Shown here: piece by piece, positions 51,720 through 60,113 of the stretch
Layout of the letters: the number at the start of each line of letters is the position of its first letter
Numbering within the stretch: the first letter of the stretch is position 1
Assembly (NCBI RefSeq): GCF_000378385.1
Contig: NZ_KB899669.1
Location: forward strand, 43,487 to 107,486
Source of the DNA: Paenibacillus daejeonensis DSM 15491
GTDB taxonomy: Bacteria; Bacillota; Bacilli; Paenibacillales; Paenibacillaceae
Direction of reading: 5' to 3'
DNA length: 64,000 bases
Notes under the pieces: generated by a model
What the model saw: the letters and a program-made list of their open reading frames with translations, nothing else
Told to the model about the DNA's origin: nothing
Database searches by the model: none
Program-made: the position numbers and the translations under genes

Positions 51720-53531
51720 TCAAGGATGCGAGCCAGTCTGTTCCTCGGTTTCTGTCAGCAAGGGGAAATCCAGCCGGATAATCGTGCCGATGCCAGGGCG
51801 GCTGCCAATCCGCAGGCCATAGTGTTCGCCGTGGTGGATTCGGATACGCTCATGAACATTGCGCAGGCCGATGCCTGTGAACCGGAACGGCTGGCGGCTG
51901 CCGCTGTTCTCCAGTGGACCGCTGCTCCCGGGCGTCTCGTCTGTATTGAAGACAAGTCCCTCTCGGGTAATGGCATCCATACCGATTCCGTTGTCACGGA
52001 CATAGAGCCGCAGCCGGCGCCCTGTCAGTTCGCCGCTGATTGTAATCTGGCCGCCCTGCTGCGGCGTGAGACCGTGGAACAAGGCGTTCTCCACCAAGGG
52101 CTGAAGTGTCAGCTTGAGAACCCGGCAAGAGAGCAGCTCGGAATGAATCGCTTCCTCGTACTGGTATTGCTCACCGTAACGCACTTGCTGGATATGCATA
52201 TACATGCGCAGCCCTTCCAGTTCCTCCGCGAGTGATACATATTCGGACTGCCGGTCGAAGCTGAAGCTGAGCAGCTTGACGAGCGAGCGGATCGTCTCCC
52301 GCACTTCCGAGGTTCTCTGTTGTTTGGCCAGACTGCTAATACAGGCCAGCGTATTGAACAGAAAATGAGGGGCGATCTGGCTGCGCAGCATCTTGAGCTC
52401 GTATTCTTTCTTCTGCTCCTCGGCGGTTCGGGTCTTGTGGAGCAGAATCTGGATGCGCTCCAGCATGGCATTATAGCTCCTGGTCAGCCGACCGATCTCA
52501 TCGTGGCGGGTGACCGGCAGCTTGGCAACGACCTGGACATCGTCCACACGGTCCATTTTCTCTACGAAGCGGCGGATCGGGCGAGTGAAGGAGCGGGTCA
52601 GCAGATAAGCGCTGAGCAGCAGGACAACGACCCAGATTAACGAGGCGGTCCGGTAGTTATGATTGAGCTGCTGCAGATCCTGGTAGAAATAATCCTCCTC
52701 GATAAACGCTGCCAGTGACCAGCCGAGCCGGTTAGGCGCGGAGCGTACCGCGACCAGCGGCTTGCCGGCACGGCCTTCGAGCGAGCTGATGCCAACGGAT
52801 AGCTCGGGAAGCTGCGCTTGGAAGCTGTCTTGCATGACCGGCGGGAAGACCCCCTCGCGCAGCGGCAGGATCGGGTCGCGTGAGTTGAGCCGGTTGATCA
52901 GATTGCCTTGTCTCGTAAAGAGAGCATAGGACTGGTAGATCATTGGCGAGATGCGTTCACTGAGCAGCGAGACGTTGACTTCGGCTGCGACGACACCCTG
53001 GATGTGTTTGTTCAGATCGGTAATCGGGAGGACATAGGCGAGCGTATGACCGGACATGGGAGAGTAGTAGGGTTCGCTCACATTAATGGCCCCGTAGTTC
53101 TGAAGCGCGAGATCATAGAGCCCGGGAAGATGCGGGTTGCCGATAATGTCGTAGTAGACTTGGGCATTGGAGAGCACCTTGCCATCCGAGCGAATCAGGT
53201 AGAGCGACTGGGCGATGGAGTTATTGTGGCTGGCAAATTGGCGGAGCGTATCAAAAGCAAGGGCCTCGTTCCCCTCCTGAAGCAGTTGGGGCTGTGTGGA
53301 GAGCAGCAGCAGCATATTCTCTACGTTGTCGAGATTGGCGTCGATGTACTGATTGGTGCGGCTGAGCAGCAGCTCGGCGTCGCGTACCACCTGATTGCGG
53401 AGCAGACTCTCGGCCTCGTGAAGATTGCGCCAAGCTAGCACCATCACCAGCGCTAAGGTGACAATAAACAGGTAGATGAATTGTTTGGTAGCCAGGCCGA
53501 GGCTGCTATACCAGTGGAACCATTTGGACAT
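51720..53531 (-). CDS. YesM-type sensor histidine kinase
   Basis: The 603-residue kinase has a transmembrane helix at about residues 13-34, an extracellular Cache-like sensor, a second helix near 290-310, a HAMP domain, and a His_kinase domain with the phospho-acceptor in QIAPHFLFNTLACISSL (about residue 385), the N box LVENALFHGL and the G box DNGIGMD. The gene starts 28 bases after the response regulator and is on the same strand. It probably senses the sugar imported by the operon at 48146-51565, which is directly downstream of it. Confidence 0.92.
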   Translation of the reverse strand: MSKWFHWYSSLGLATKQFIYLFIVTLALVMVLAWRNLHEAESLLRNQVVRDAELLLSRTNQYIDANLDNVENMLLLLSTQPQLLQEGNEALAFDTLRQFASHNNSIAQSLYLIRSDGKVLSNAQVYYDIIGNPHLPGLYDLALQNYGAINVSEPYYSPMSGHTLAYVLPITDLNKHIQGVVAAEVNVSLLSERISPMIYQSYALFTRQGNLINRLNSRDPILPLREGVFPPVMQDSFQAQLPELSVGISSLEGRAGKPLVAVRSAPNRLGWSLAAFIEEDYFYQDLQQLNHNYRTASLIWVVVLLLSAYLLTRSFTRPIRRFVEKMDRVDDVQVVAKLPVTRHDEIGRLTRSYNAMLERIQILLHKTRTAEEQKKEYELKMLRSQIAPHFLFNTLACISSLAKQQRTSEVRETIRSLVKLLSFSFDRQSEYVSLAEELEGLRMYMHIQQVRYGEQYQYEEAIHSELLSCRVLKLTLQPLVENALFHGLTPQQGGQITISGELTGRRLRLYVRDNGIGMDAITREGLVFNTDETPGSSGPLENSGSRQPFRFTGIGLRNVHERIRIHHGEHYGLRIGSRPGIGTIIRLDFPLLTETEEQTGSHP

Positions 53532-53559
53532 GGAATATCCCCTCCATGGGCTGCGTGAT

Positions 53560-55107
53560 TCAGCTGTGGCGTTTGTAATCGGTGGGCGGGACGCCAGTCC
53601 ACTTGCGGAACAGCTGAGTAAAATAACGATAGCTCGGAATGCCGACGCGGTCGGCGACCTCGTATACCTTCAGGTTAGTCTGGGTGAGCAGCTCGGCTGC
53701 CTTTTCCATGCGAAGACGGGTTAAGGTCTCACCCACCGTGCTGCCTGTCTCTTCACGGAACAGCCGACTGAGATGGTGTGTGCTAAGACCGACATGGGCC
53801 GCGATGGATGGCAGAGTTAGCGGTTCATGCAGTTGTTCGCGGATATAGGCCATAGCTTCGCGTACTTCCAGGCGGCAGCGTTGCCTGGCCTGGTCTGCGC
53901 GGAGGATGCTCTGAATGAGAAGACGGATGAGCTGCACGAGGGTCTTGGCATCCATAAGCGCAGTCAGACTCAGGCTGTCTATGCTCTCAGCCGAAGCCTC
54001 CTGCTGACGCAGCCAGTCCATGTGCCACATGACCAACTGCTGCTTGAGCTGGGACGGCTCCGGACGCGCCTCGTCGCAGCGGCGCTGGAATTCGCCAGAC
54101 AGACAGGCGCATCGATGGTCTGGGGTGGGGCCAGCTGTGCGGAGCAGCTCTTGCAGTTCCCTGGCAAGCGGTTCGCTCAGCGGCTGAAGGGGGCGGGGGG
54201 AGCCGCGGTGTACAGTTTGTTCATCCGCCCCATCATAGAACAAGGCCAGTCTCCACTGCTTGCACACCTCCAGCGCAGCTGTCAGCATGCCCGGGGATGC
54301 CAGCGGCTCGCTGACCACAGCGCAGATGGCCGGGAAACCGCTGTCTGCAGGATGGCGAAGCTGGAGCTGGTGCCGGAGCTTTGCCACGATGTCTGGCAAG
54401 GTATCTTCCAGCCAGAGATCAGGGGAGGCTTCCTCGTGAATGACGCCGTATATTTCCGTCTCGCTGACAGCAGCCCAAGCCGTCGACCCACGCGGAGGGT
54501 GCTCATCCTGAACCAGCCACTGCTCCAAGCTCTCGCGAACGGTGAGTGCTGGGGCTTCTTCAGTAAGGAGGCACAACTGGACTACTCGGTAAGGTCCCGC
54601 CTCCAAGGGGAACGCCTGCCAGTCCGTATGATCCAGGGGTTCGCCTTGCAGAAGTCTCGTTAATAGCGCTGCCAGTCTGGAGCTTTGCTCGGAACGAATG
54701 GAGCGGCGGGTGAGCGTTGCGGCGGTGATGGCTTCACGTGCCTTGTCCAGCGCTTCGCAGAGTTCACCGTCATCAAGGGATACCTTGAGGATGTAGGCAA
54801 GCGCCCCCAGACGCAGCGCATCCTGCACATAGTGAAAATCGCTGTGGCAGGTGAGAAGGATGATTTGTGTCTGGGGACTATAGACCTTCAACTCGCGGAC
54901 CAGGGTAATTCCGTCCATCACAGGCATAGTAATATCCGTAATCAACACATCGGGTTGCTGGCTAGAGCAGAGCTCCAGCGCCTCTTGACCGTTGCTGGCT
55001 TCGCCGACCAGTGAGGCATGGTAGTCAGCCCAGGGCAGCAGGCGTAGCTCTTCCCGCAACGGCAGTTCATCGTCGGCAATGACGATGCGCAGCGCTCTTG
55101 AATTCAT
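53560..55107 (-). CDS. YesN-type response regulator (REC plus AraC helix-turn-helix)
   Basis: The 515-residue regulator has a receiver domain (IVIADDELPLRE; phospho-acceptor Asp in VLITDITMPVMDG; the conserved Lys in YILKVS, where the usual following proline is replaced by valine), a variable centre, and a C-terminal AraC domain (VGLSTHHLSRLFREETG and SYRYFTQLFRKWTG). I chose ATG 55107 because AAGGAAGGA precedes it; an upstream TTG at 55128 lies before that site. It precedes the sensor kinase. With the importer it forms a full sensing-and-uptake module. Confidence 0.92.
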   Translation of the reverse strand: MNSRALRIVIADDELPLREELRLLPWADYHASLVGEASNGQEALELCSSQQPDVLITDITMPVMDGITLVRELKVYSPQTQIILLTCHSDFHYVQDALRLGALAYILKVSLDDGELCEALDKAREAITAATLTRRSIRSEQSSRLAALLTRLLQGEPLDHTDWQAFPLEAGPYRVVQLCLLTEEAPALTVRESLEQWLVQDEHPPRGSTAWAAVSETEIYGVIHEEASPDLWLEDTLPDIVAKLRHQLQLRHPADSGFPAICAVVSEPLASPGMLTAALEVCKQWRLALFYDGADEQTVHRGSPRPLQPLSEPLARELQELLRTAGPTPDHRCACLSGEFQRRCDEARPEPSQLKQQLVMWHMDWLRQQEASAESIDSLSLTALMDAKTLVQLIRLLIQSILRADQARQRCRLEVREAMAYIREQLHEPLTLPSIAAHVGLSTHHLSRLFREETGSTVGETLTRLRMEKAAELLTQTNLKVYEVADRVGIPSYRYFTQLFRKWTGVPPTDYKRHS

Positions 55108-55357
55108 AGTCCACGTCCTTCCTTTCAAGGTTCACAGGAGTAAGGGGGGAAGAATCTTGAGGCTATCATACGTGATGTAAGGGTTTTCGTAAATACATGG
55201 ACAGAGGGGCAGAGGACGAAGGGTCGAGCAGCTAGTGGGGCGGTAAAGCGGAAAAGTCAGGTTATAGACCATGGACGGCCTTCGAGAGTAGCAGTAGAGG
55301 AGTACGAGAGTAGGGAGGGGATTACGCCATACAAGCCACCGCATCCAGAACGACGCT

Positions 55358-56521
55358 TTACGCGCCGCCCTTCACCCGGTGAAAGAACTGGTGAATCGCA
55401 TAGTAGGCTGCACCCCGAACGGCGGATTGCTCTCCGAGCTCGGCGAACAGGATGCGCAGCTCCTTGCGGTGGTACGAAAGGGTCCGCTTCGTCACGGTAT
55501 CCCGGACGCTATCCTCGATCCAGCGCTGGGCCAGACTCATGCGATTACCGATAATGACCACTTCGGGGTTGAACACATTAACAACGTTGGCCAGACCGAC
55601 CCCCAGATCCGCACCAATCCGGCGAAACAGCTCCTGCGCGGCCTCGTCCCCTTGATCCGCAGCCTGGATTAATTCCCGCAGGCTGCCGTAGCCCAATGGT
55701 GCAGCCATCTCCAGCAGAGCATGCTCTGAGGCGTACAGCTCCCAGCAGCCGAGATTGCCGCAGCTGCAAGGCTTGCCAGCCAGGTCAATGGAGAGATGGC
55801 CGAGCTCGCCGGAGAAGCCCGATGCCCCCTTGTACAGCTCCTTGTTCAAGATGATACCCGTGCCAATCCCGATCCCGACACTGACGTAGATCTGGTGGGC
55901 AATGCCCCGTCCAGCCCCGTATTTCTGCTCCCCTTGGGCGCCGGCATTCGCTTCATTGTCGATGAAGACGGGAAGGTCGTAGCGGTCGGATACGAGGTGT
56001 TCCAGCTCGACTTGCTTCCATTTCAGGTTCGGGGCGAAGAGGATCGTGCCCGACTCGTCGACGATGCCTGGCACACCGATACCAATGCCGACCACGCCGT
56101 ACGGTGACTCCGGAGACTGCGCCATGAGCGATTCGATGAGACGGTAGAGCTCGGGCAAGACATGCTCCAGGGCGTGGCGATGGAGCGCAACCTCTGCTTC
56201 GAAGATGACGCCGCCCTCCAGGTCAGTTAGGACGCCGCGAATGTAATTAACCCCCAGGTCGATCCCGACGGCATAGCCGGCCGTCCGGTTGAAGATGAGC
56301 ATGACCGGCTTGCGGCCGCCGCTGGATTGACCCATTCCGATCTCCAGAACGAGATTGGCGTCAATCAAATCCTGGACGAGGCTGGAGACCGTGGCTTTGT
56401 TGAGTCCGGTCAGTTCGGATATATTGGCACGCGAAAGAGGCGCTTTTTTGACGATGGCGTCCAGCACGATCGCGGTATTCATTTTTTTGATTAAGGCGAG
56501 ATCTCCGGTTGGTTTCTTCAT
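55358..56521 (-). CDS. xylR: XylR, ROK-family xylose repressor
   Basis: The 387-residue repressor has an N-terminal winged helix (residues 8-70: LSRANISELTGLNKATVSSL) and a ROK sugar-kinase-like domain with VGIDLGVNYIRGVL, IGIGVPGIVD and the zinc motif CSCGNLGCWE. It should release DNA when xylose binds and control the divergent xylA and xylB. I chose ATG 56521 (start MKKPTGDLALIK) because GGAGG lies upstream, though at 14 bases; ATG 56542 has no site of its own. A dispersed structured repeat occupies its leader, 45 bases upstream. Confidence 0.92.
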   Translation of the reverse strand: MKKPTGDLALIKKMNTAIVLDAIVKKAPLSRANISELTGLNKATVSSLVQDLIDANLVLEIGMGQSSGGRKPVMLIFNRTAGYAVGIDLGVNYIRGVLTDLEGGVIFEAEVALHRHALEHVLPELYRLIESLMAQSPESPYGVVGIGIGVPGIVDESGTILFAPNLKWKQVELEHLVSDRYDLPVFIDNEANAGAQGEQKYGAGRGIAHQIYVSVGIGIGTGIILNKELYKGASGFSGELGHLSIDLAGKPCSCGNLGCWELYASEHALLEMAAPLGYGSLRELIQAADQGDEAAQELFRRIGADLGVGLANVVNVFNPEVVIIGNRMSLAQRWIEDSVRDTVTKRTLSYHRKELRILFAELGEQSAVRGAAYYAIHQFFHRVKGGA

Positions 56522-56565
56522 GACGAATGTGCGGGCCTCCATCTTTATAATCAGCCTGTTGAATA

Positions 56566-56753
56566 TAGAATGCCTACGGTCACGGATCGATCTTCCGATC
56601 GCTGTTGTCCCCGGATTTCTTGAATTTCTAACCGCCCTAGCGGTTGAAATCCGGGGACAAAGGCGAGCGCTTCGCAGCTTATGCTTCCGAAGTCGCTTTC
56701 TTTCAGAAAGCGTTGACCAGATTCGATTCCGTGCCTCTCCGGCACTTATTCTA
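56566..56753 (-). repeat. Dispersed structured repeat, copy 4 (long form)
   Basis: It lies in the minus orientation in the leader of xylR. The flanks TAGAAT and ATTCTA are complementary and again differ from those of other copies. The core has the same nested hairpins (GTCCCCGGATTTC with GAAATCCGGGGAC around ACCGCTAGGGCGGT; CGATC-GGAA-GATCG). It carries about 40 extra bases after CTGGTCAA, including a GCTTTC-tgaa-GAAAGC hairpin absent from copies 2 and 3. Copy 1 shows a shortened version of the same insert. Confidence 0.85.
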
Positions 56754-56817
56754 AAATATCAAATAGTGATTATTTCGTAAGTAGGTGGGTAATGTAATTA
56801 TTTTAGCATATTCTTTG

Positions 56818-56838
56818 TTAGTTTAATAGACAAACTAA
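56818..56838. promoter_or_regulatory. XylR operator
   Basis: TTAGTTT and AAACTAA form a perfect inverted repeat separated by seven bases, the classic arrangement of Firmicute xyl operators. It overlaps the -35 region of the xylA promoter and lies upstream of divergent xylR. Confidence 0.88.
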
Positions 56839-56856
56839 GTTTGGGGATGTTATTAT
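56827..56856 (+). promoter_or_regulatory. xylA promoter
   Basis: TAGACA (56827-56832) and TATTAT (56851-56856) are separated by 18 bases. The -35 box lies inside the XylR operator, so bound XylR would exclude RNA polymerase. Confidence 0.65.
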
Positions 56857-56862
56857 AAGAGC

Positions 56863-56876
56863 TAAGAGCGTTTTCA
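56863..56876 (+). promoter_or_regulatory. Candidate cre (CcpA) site of the xyl operon
   Basis: TAAGAGCGTTTTCA matches the cre consensus at 12 of 14 positions and lies at the predicted transcription start, so xylAB should be subject to glucose repression in addition to XylR. Confidence 0.6.
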
Positions 56877-56925
56877 CGCGCTGCGATTCATTCAACTTTT
56901 TTAATTCAAGGAGGCTATTTCCGCT

Positions 56926-58239
56926 ATGAGTTATTTCGGCAACATTGACAAGATTCAGTTCGAGGGCAAGGGCTCTGACAATCCGTTTGCATTCAAACAT
57001 TACAACCCGGATGAAGTCGTGCTCGGCAAAAAAATGAGCGAACATCTTCGTTTTGCAGTTGCTTACTGGCATACATTTACCGGTGACGGCTCCGACCCGT
57101 TCGGTGCGGGTACGGCTGTACGTGCTTGGGATCATCTGTCTCCAATGGACAAAGCAAAGGCTCGCGTAGAAGCGAACTTCGAATTCCTGGAGAAAATCGG
57201 CGTACCGTACTACTGCTTCCATGACCGCGATATCGCGCCAGAAGGCGAGACGCTGCAGGAAACGAACAAGAATCTGGACGTCATTGTCGACCTGCTCGAG
57301 CAAGGGATGAAATCCAGCGGCGCCAAGCTGCTGTGGAATACAGCCAACATGTTCACCAACCCGCGCTTCACCCATGGTGCAGGTACGGCTCCTAACGCTG
57401 ACGTGTATGCGTATGCTGCAGCACAAGTGAAGAAAGGTCTGGAAGTCGGTAAGCGTCTGGGCGCAGAAAACTATGTGTTCTGGGGCGGCCGCGAAGGCTA
57501 CGAAACGCTGCTGAATACCGATCTGGGACTTGAGCTGGACAACCTGGCGCGTCTGTACCATATGGCGATTGCCTATGCCAAAGAAATCGGATTCGACGCT
57601 CAGTTCCTGATCGAGCCGAAGCCAAAAGAGCCATCCAAGCATCAATATGACTTTGACGCGGCAACGACGATTTCGTTCCTGCAAAAATATGACCTGCAAA
57701 ACCATTTCAAGCTCAACCTGGAAGCTAACCATGCGACACTGGCTGGTCACACGTTCGAGCATGAAATCCGCGTCGCAGGGATCAACAACATGCTGGGCTC
57801 GCTCGATGCCAACCAAGGCGACTTGCTGCTGGGCTGGGATACGGACGAATTCCCAACAGATCTGTACGCTACGACTCTTACCATGTATGAAGTACTGCGC
57901 GCAGGCGGTATCGGCCGTGGCGGCGTGAACTTTGATGCTAAGGTTCGTCGTGGATCCTTCGAAGTGGAAGACTTGTTCCTGGCGCATATCGCTGGTATGG
58001 ACAGCTTCGCTTGGGGCTTGAAGGCTGCAGGCAAGATGATCGAGGACAACTTCTTCGAGGGTATTCTTGAGAATCGCTACCGCAGCTTCTCCGAAGGTAT
58101 CGGCGCTGAAGTTCTCGCTGGCAAAGCGACACTGCAATCGCTGGAAGCCTACGCGCTGCAAAACAACCCAATTAAAAACGAATCCGGCCGCCAAGAGCGT
58201 ATCAAGCTCAAGCTGAGCGAGTACATTTTCAGCGTATAA
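56926..58239 (+). CDS. xylA: Xylose isomerase
   Basis: The 437-residue TIM-barrel enzyme converts D-xylose to D-xylulose. Active-site blocks are present: [12 protein letters not shown] with the catalytic His, [33 protein letters not shown] and GSLDANQGD with the metal ligands. The length fits the longer (group II) isomerases. ATG 56926 follows AAGGAGG. Its promoter carries a XylR operator and a cre site. xylB follows after 150 bases, with a hairpin between. Confidence 0.97.
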   Translation: MSYFGNIDKIQFEGKGSDNPFAFKHYNPDEVVLGKKMSEHLRFAVAYWHTFTGDGSDPFGAGTAVRAWDHLSPMDKAKARVEANFEFLEKIGVPYYCFHDRDIAPEGETLQETNKNLDVIVDLLEQGMKSSGAKLLWNTANMFTNPRFTHGAGTAPNADVYAYAAAQVKKGLEVGKRLGAENYVFWGGREGYETLLNTDLGLELDNLARLYHMAIAYAKEIGFDAQFLIEPKPKEPSKHQYDFDAATTISFLQKYDLQNHFKLNLEANHATLAGHTFEHEIRVAGINNMLGSLDANQGDLLLGWDTDEFPTDLYATTLTMYEVLRAGGIGRGGVNFDAKVRRGSFEVEDLFLAHIAGMDSFAWGLKAAGKMIEDNFFEGILENRYRSFSEGIGAEVLAGKATLQSLEAYALQNNPIKNESGRQERIKLKLSEYIFSV

Positions 58240-58281
58240 TCGTTGTTCAAAAGGCACGCACTATTAAGTTAATTTCGTCAT

Positions 58282-58314
58282 GCTGCCCCGGGCTTTTTGC
58301 CTGGGGTAGCTTTT
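58282..58314 (+). terminator. Terminator-like hairpin between xylA and xylB
   Basis: GCTGCCCCGGGC pairs with GCCTGGGGTAGC around TTTTT and is followed by TTTT. It lies 42 bases after the xylA stop and could lower xylB expression by partial termination. Confidence 0.7.
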
Positions 58315-58389
58315 GCCCGTCCTGGGGCTGGCAGGTGGCCAGCCTCTGCGTCGGGAACCAACGATACGGATAAGAAAGGGGCTTGGACG

Positions 58390-59886
58390 ATGAGCTATGT
58401 CATAGGGATCGATCTGGGTACAAGCGCTGTCAAGGCGTTGCTCGTGGACCGCGAGGGTCAGGTGCGTGCAGAGGCTTCGCAGGAATATCCACTGTACCAT
58501 GACCACTCCAGCTGGAGTGAGCAGGACCCCGAGGATTGGGTGAATGGAACGCTGTCCGCGATCGACGCGCTGGTAGCCCAGGAGGGCATTGATGCCAAGG
58601 CGATCGAGGGGATCAGCTTCTCCGGCCAAATGCACGGTCTGGTACTGCTGGGTGCGGACAACCAGCCGCTGCGGCGTGCCATTCTCTGGAACGACACGCG
58701 CACGACTGCGCAATGTCGCGAAATTGAGCAAACGTTGGGCGACAAGCTGCTGACGGTCACGCGCAATCCGGCGCTGGAAGGCTTCACGCTGCCGAAGATT
58801 CTGTGGGTCAAGCAGCAGGAGCCTGAGGTGTTCGAGCAGGCGCAATTGTTCCTGCTGCCCAAAGATTATGTGCGCTACCGGCTAACTGGCGAGCTCCACA
58901 TGGATTACTCGGATGCAGCCGGTACGCTGATGCTGGACGTTGCAGGCAAGCAGTGGAGTGCTGACGTCTTGGAGGCATTCGAGCTGCCTGCTTCGTTCTG
59001 TCCGCCGCTCGTTGAGTCGCATGGCCTGGTAGGGACACTGCTGCCGGAGGCGGCGGAGCGCAGCGGCCTGCAACCATCGACCAAGGTGTTCGCTGGCGGC
59101 GCCGACAACGCTTGTGGCGCGATCGGCGCAGGCATTCTTTCCGAAGGGCTGACCCTGTGCAGTATCGGTACTTCAGGCGTTATCCTATCCTACGAGAATG
59201 ACAAGGACCGAGATTTCCAAGGCAAGGTACATTTCTTCAACCATGGCAAGGAAGATTCGTTCTATGCGATGGGGGTCACGCTGGGCGCCGGCTATTCGCT
59301 TAGCTGGTTCAAGAAGACGTTTGCGGCTGAGGAGTCGTACGATGAGCTGCTCGCTGGTGTTGGCGATGTAGCGCCAGGCGCGAATGGCTTGCTGTTTACG
59401 CCGTATTTGGTAGGCGAGCGCACGCCGCATGCCGATTCGACGATTCGCGGCAGCTTCATTGGCATGGATGGCTCGCACCGGCGGGTTCATTTTGCACGGG
59501 CGGTCATGGAGGGGATTACCTTCTCGCTGCACGAGTCGGTTCACATGTTCCGTGAGGCAGGCAAAACGGTGGACGCGATCATTTCCATCGGCGGTGGCGC
59601 GAAAAATCCGGTCTGGCTGCAAATGCAAGCCGACATCTTCGACAGCGAGGTCATTGCGCTGGCCAATGAGCAGGGGCCTGGACTAGGCGCTGCGATGCTG
59701 GCAGCTTATGGCTGCGGCTGGTTCGATTCCCTGGAGGCATGCGCGCAGCAGTTCGTGAAGCGCGGTACCTCGTACCAACCGAACCCTGAGGCGGTCCTCG
59801 CGTACAAAGGCCTGTTCAGCATTTACCAGCAGGTCTATGGACAAACGCGCGAAATGAACGAAGCCCTCGCCGCTTACCGCAGCTAA
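58390..59886 (+). CDS. xylB: Xylulokinase
   Basis: The 498-residue FGGY-family kinase phosphorylates D-xylulose to D-xylulose 5-phosphate. It begins YVIGIDLGTSAVKALLVDRE, has ISFSGQMHGLVLL and AILWNDTRT, and places the catalytic Asp in GGADNACGAIG. I chose ATG 58390 because AAAGGGG lies eight bases upstream; the frame is open further back, but that stretch covers the intercistronic hairpin. It shares the xylA transcript subject to the hairpin, and no separate promoter was evident. Confidence 0.96.
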   Translation: MSYVIGIDLGTSAVKALLVDREGQVRAEASQEYPLYHDHSSWSEQDPEDWVNGTLSAIDALVAQEGIDAKAIEGISFSGQMHGLVLLGADNQPLRRAILWNDTRTTAQCREIEQTLGDKLLTVTRNPALEGFTLPKILWVKQQEPEVFEQAQLFLLPKDYVRYRLTGELHMDYSDAAGTLMLDVAGKQWSADVLEAFELPASFCPPLVESHGLVGTLLPEAAERSGLQPSTKVFAGGADNACGAIGAGILSEGLTLCSIGTSGVILSYENDKDRDFQGKVHFFNHGKEDSFYAMGVTLGAGYSLSWFKKTFAAEESYDELLAGVGDVAPGANGLLFTPYLVGERTPHADSTIRGSFIGMDGSHRRVHFARAVMEGITFSLHESVHMFREAGKTVDAIISIGGGAKNPVWLQMQADIFDSEVIALANEQGPGLGAAMLAAYGCGWFDSLEACAQQFVKRGTSYQPNPEAVLAYKGLFSIYQQVYGQTREMNEALAAYRS

Positions 59887-59924
59887 TCCAGCAAGCACGT
59901 GTACGATCTGCAATGGCTCTTATG

Positions 59925-59962
59925 AACCTCCGTCAGACATTCCTGGCGGGGGTTATTTTTTT
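59925..59962 (+). terminator. Rho-independent terminator after xylB
   Basis: AACCTCCGTCAG pairs with CTGGCGGGGGTT with small mismatches, followed by a T-rich tract. It lies 38 bases after the stop codon. Confidence 0.8.
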
Positions 59963-60113
59963 AGTGAGAGTGGAGTGGCTGGGAGGTGGTAACTGCCAGC
60001 AGAAAGGAGCGCTGGTGCGCCCGGATGAGCGATGCAATCCAGTATGATGTGCCTGTGCGGCTGCTTCGTGGTATGCTGGTGGATAGAAAACGAACGTATG
60101 AGGAGGACGGCGC

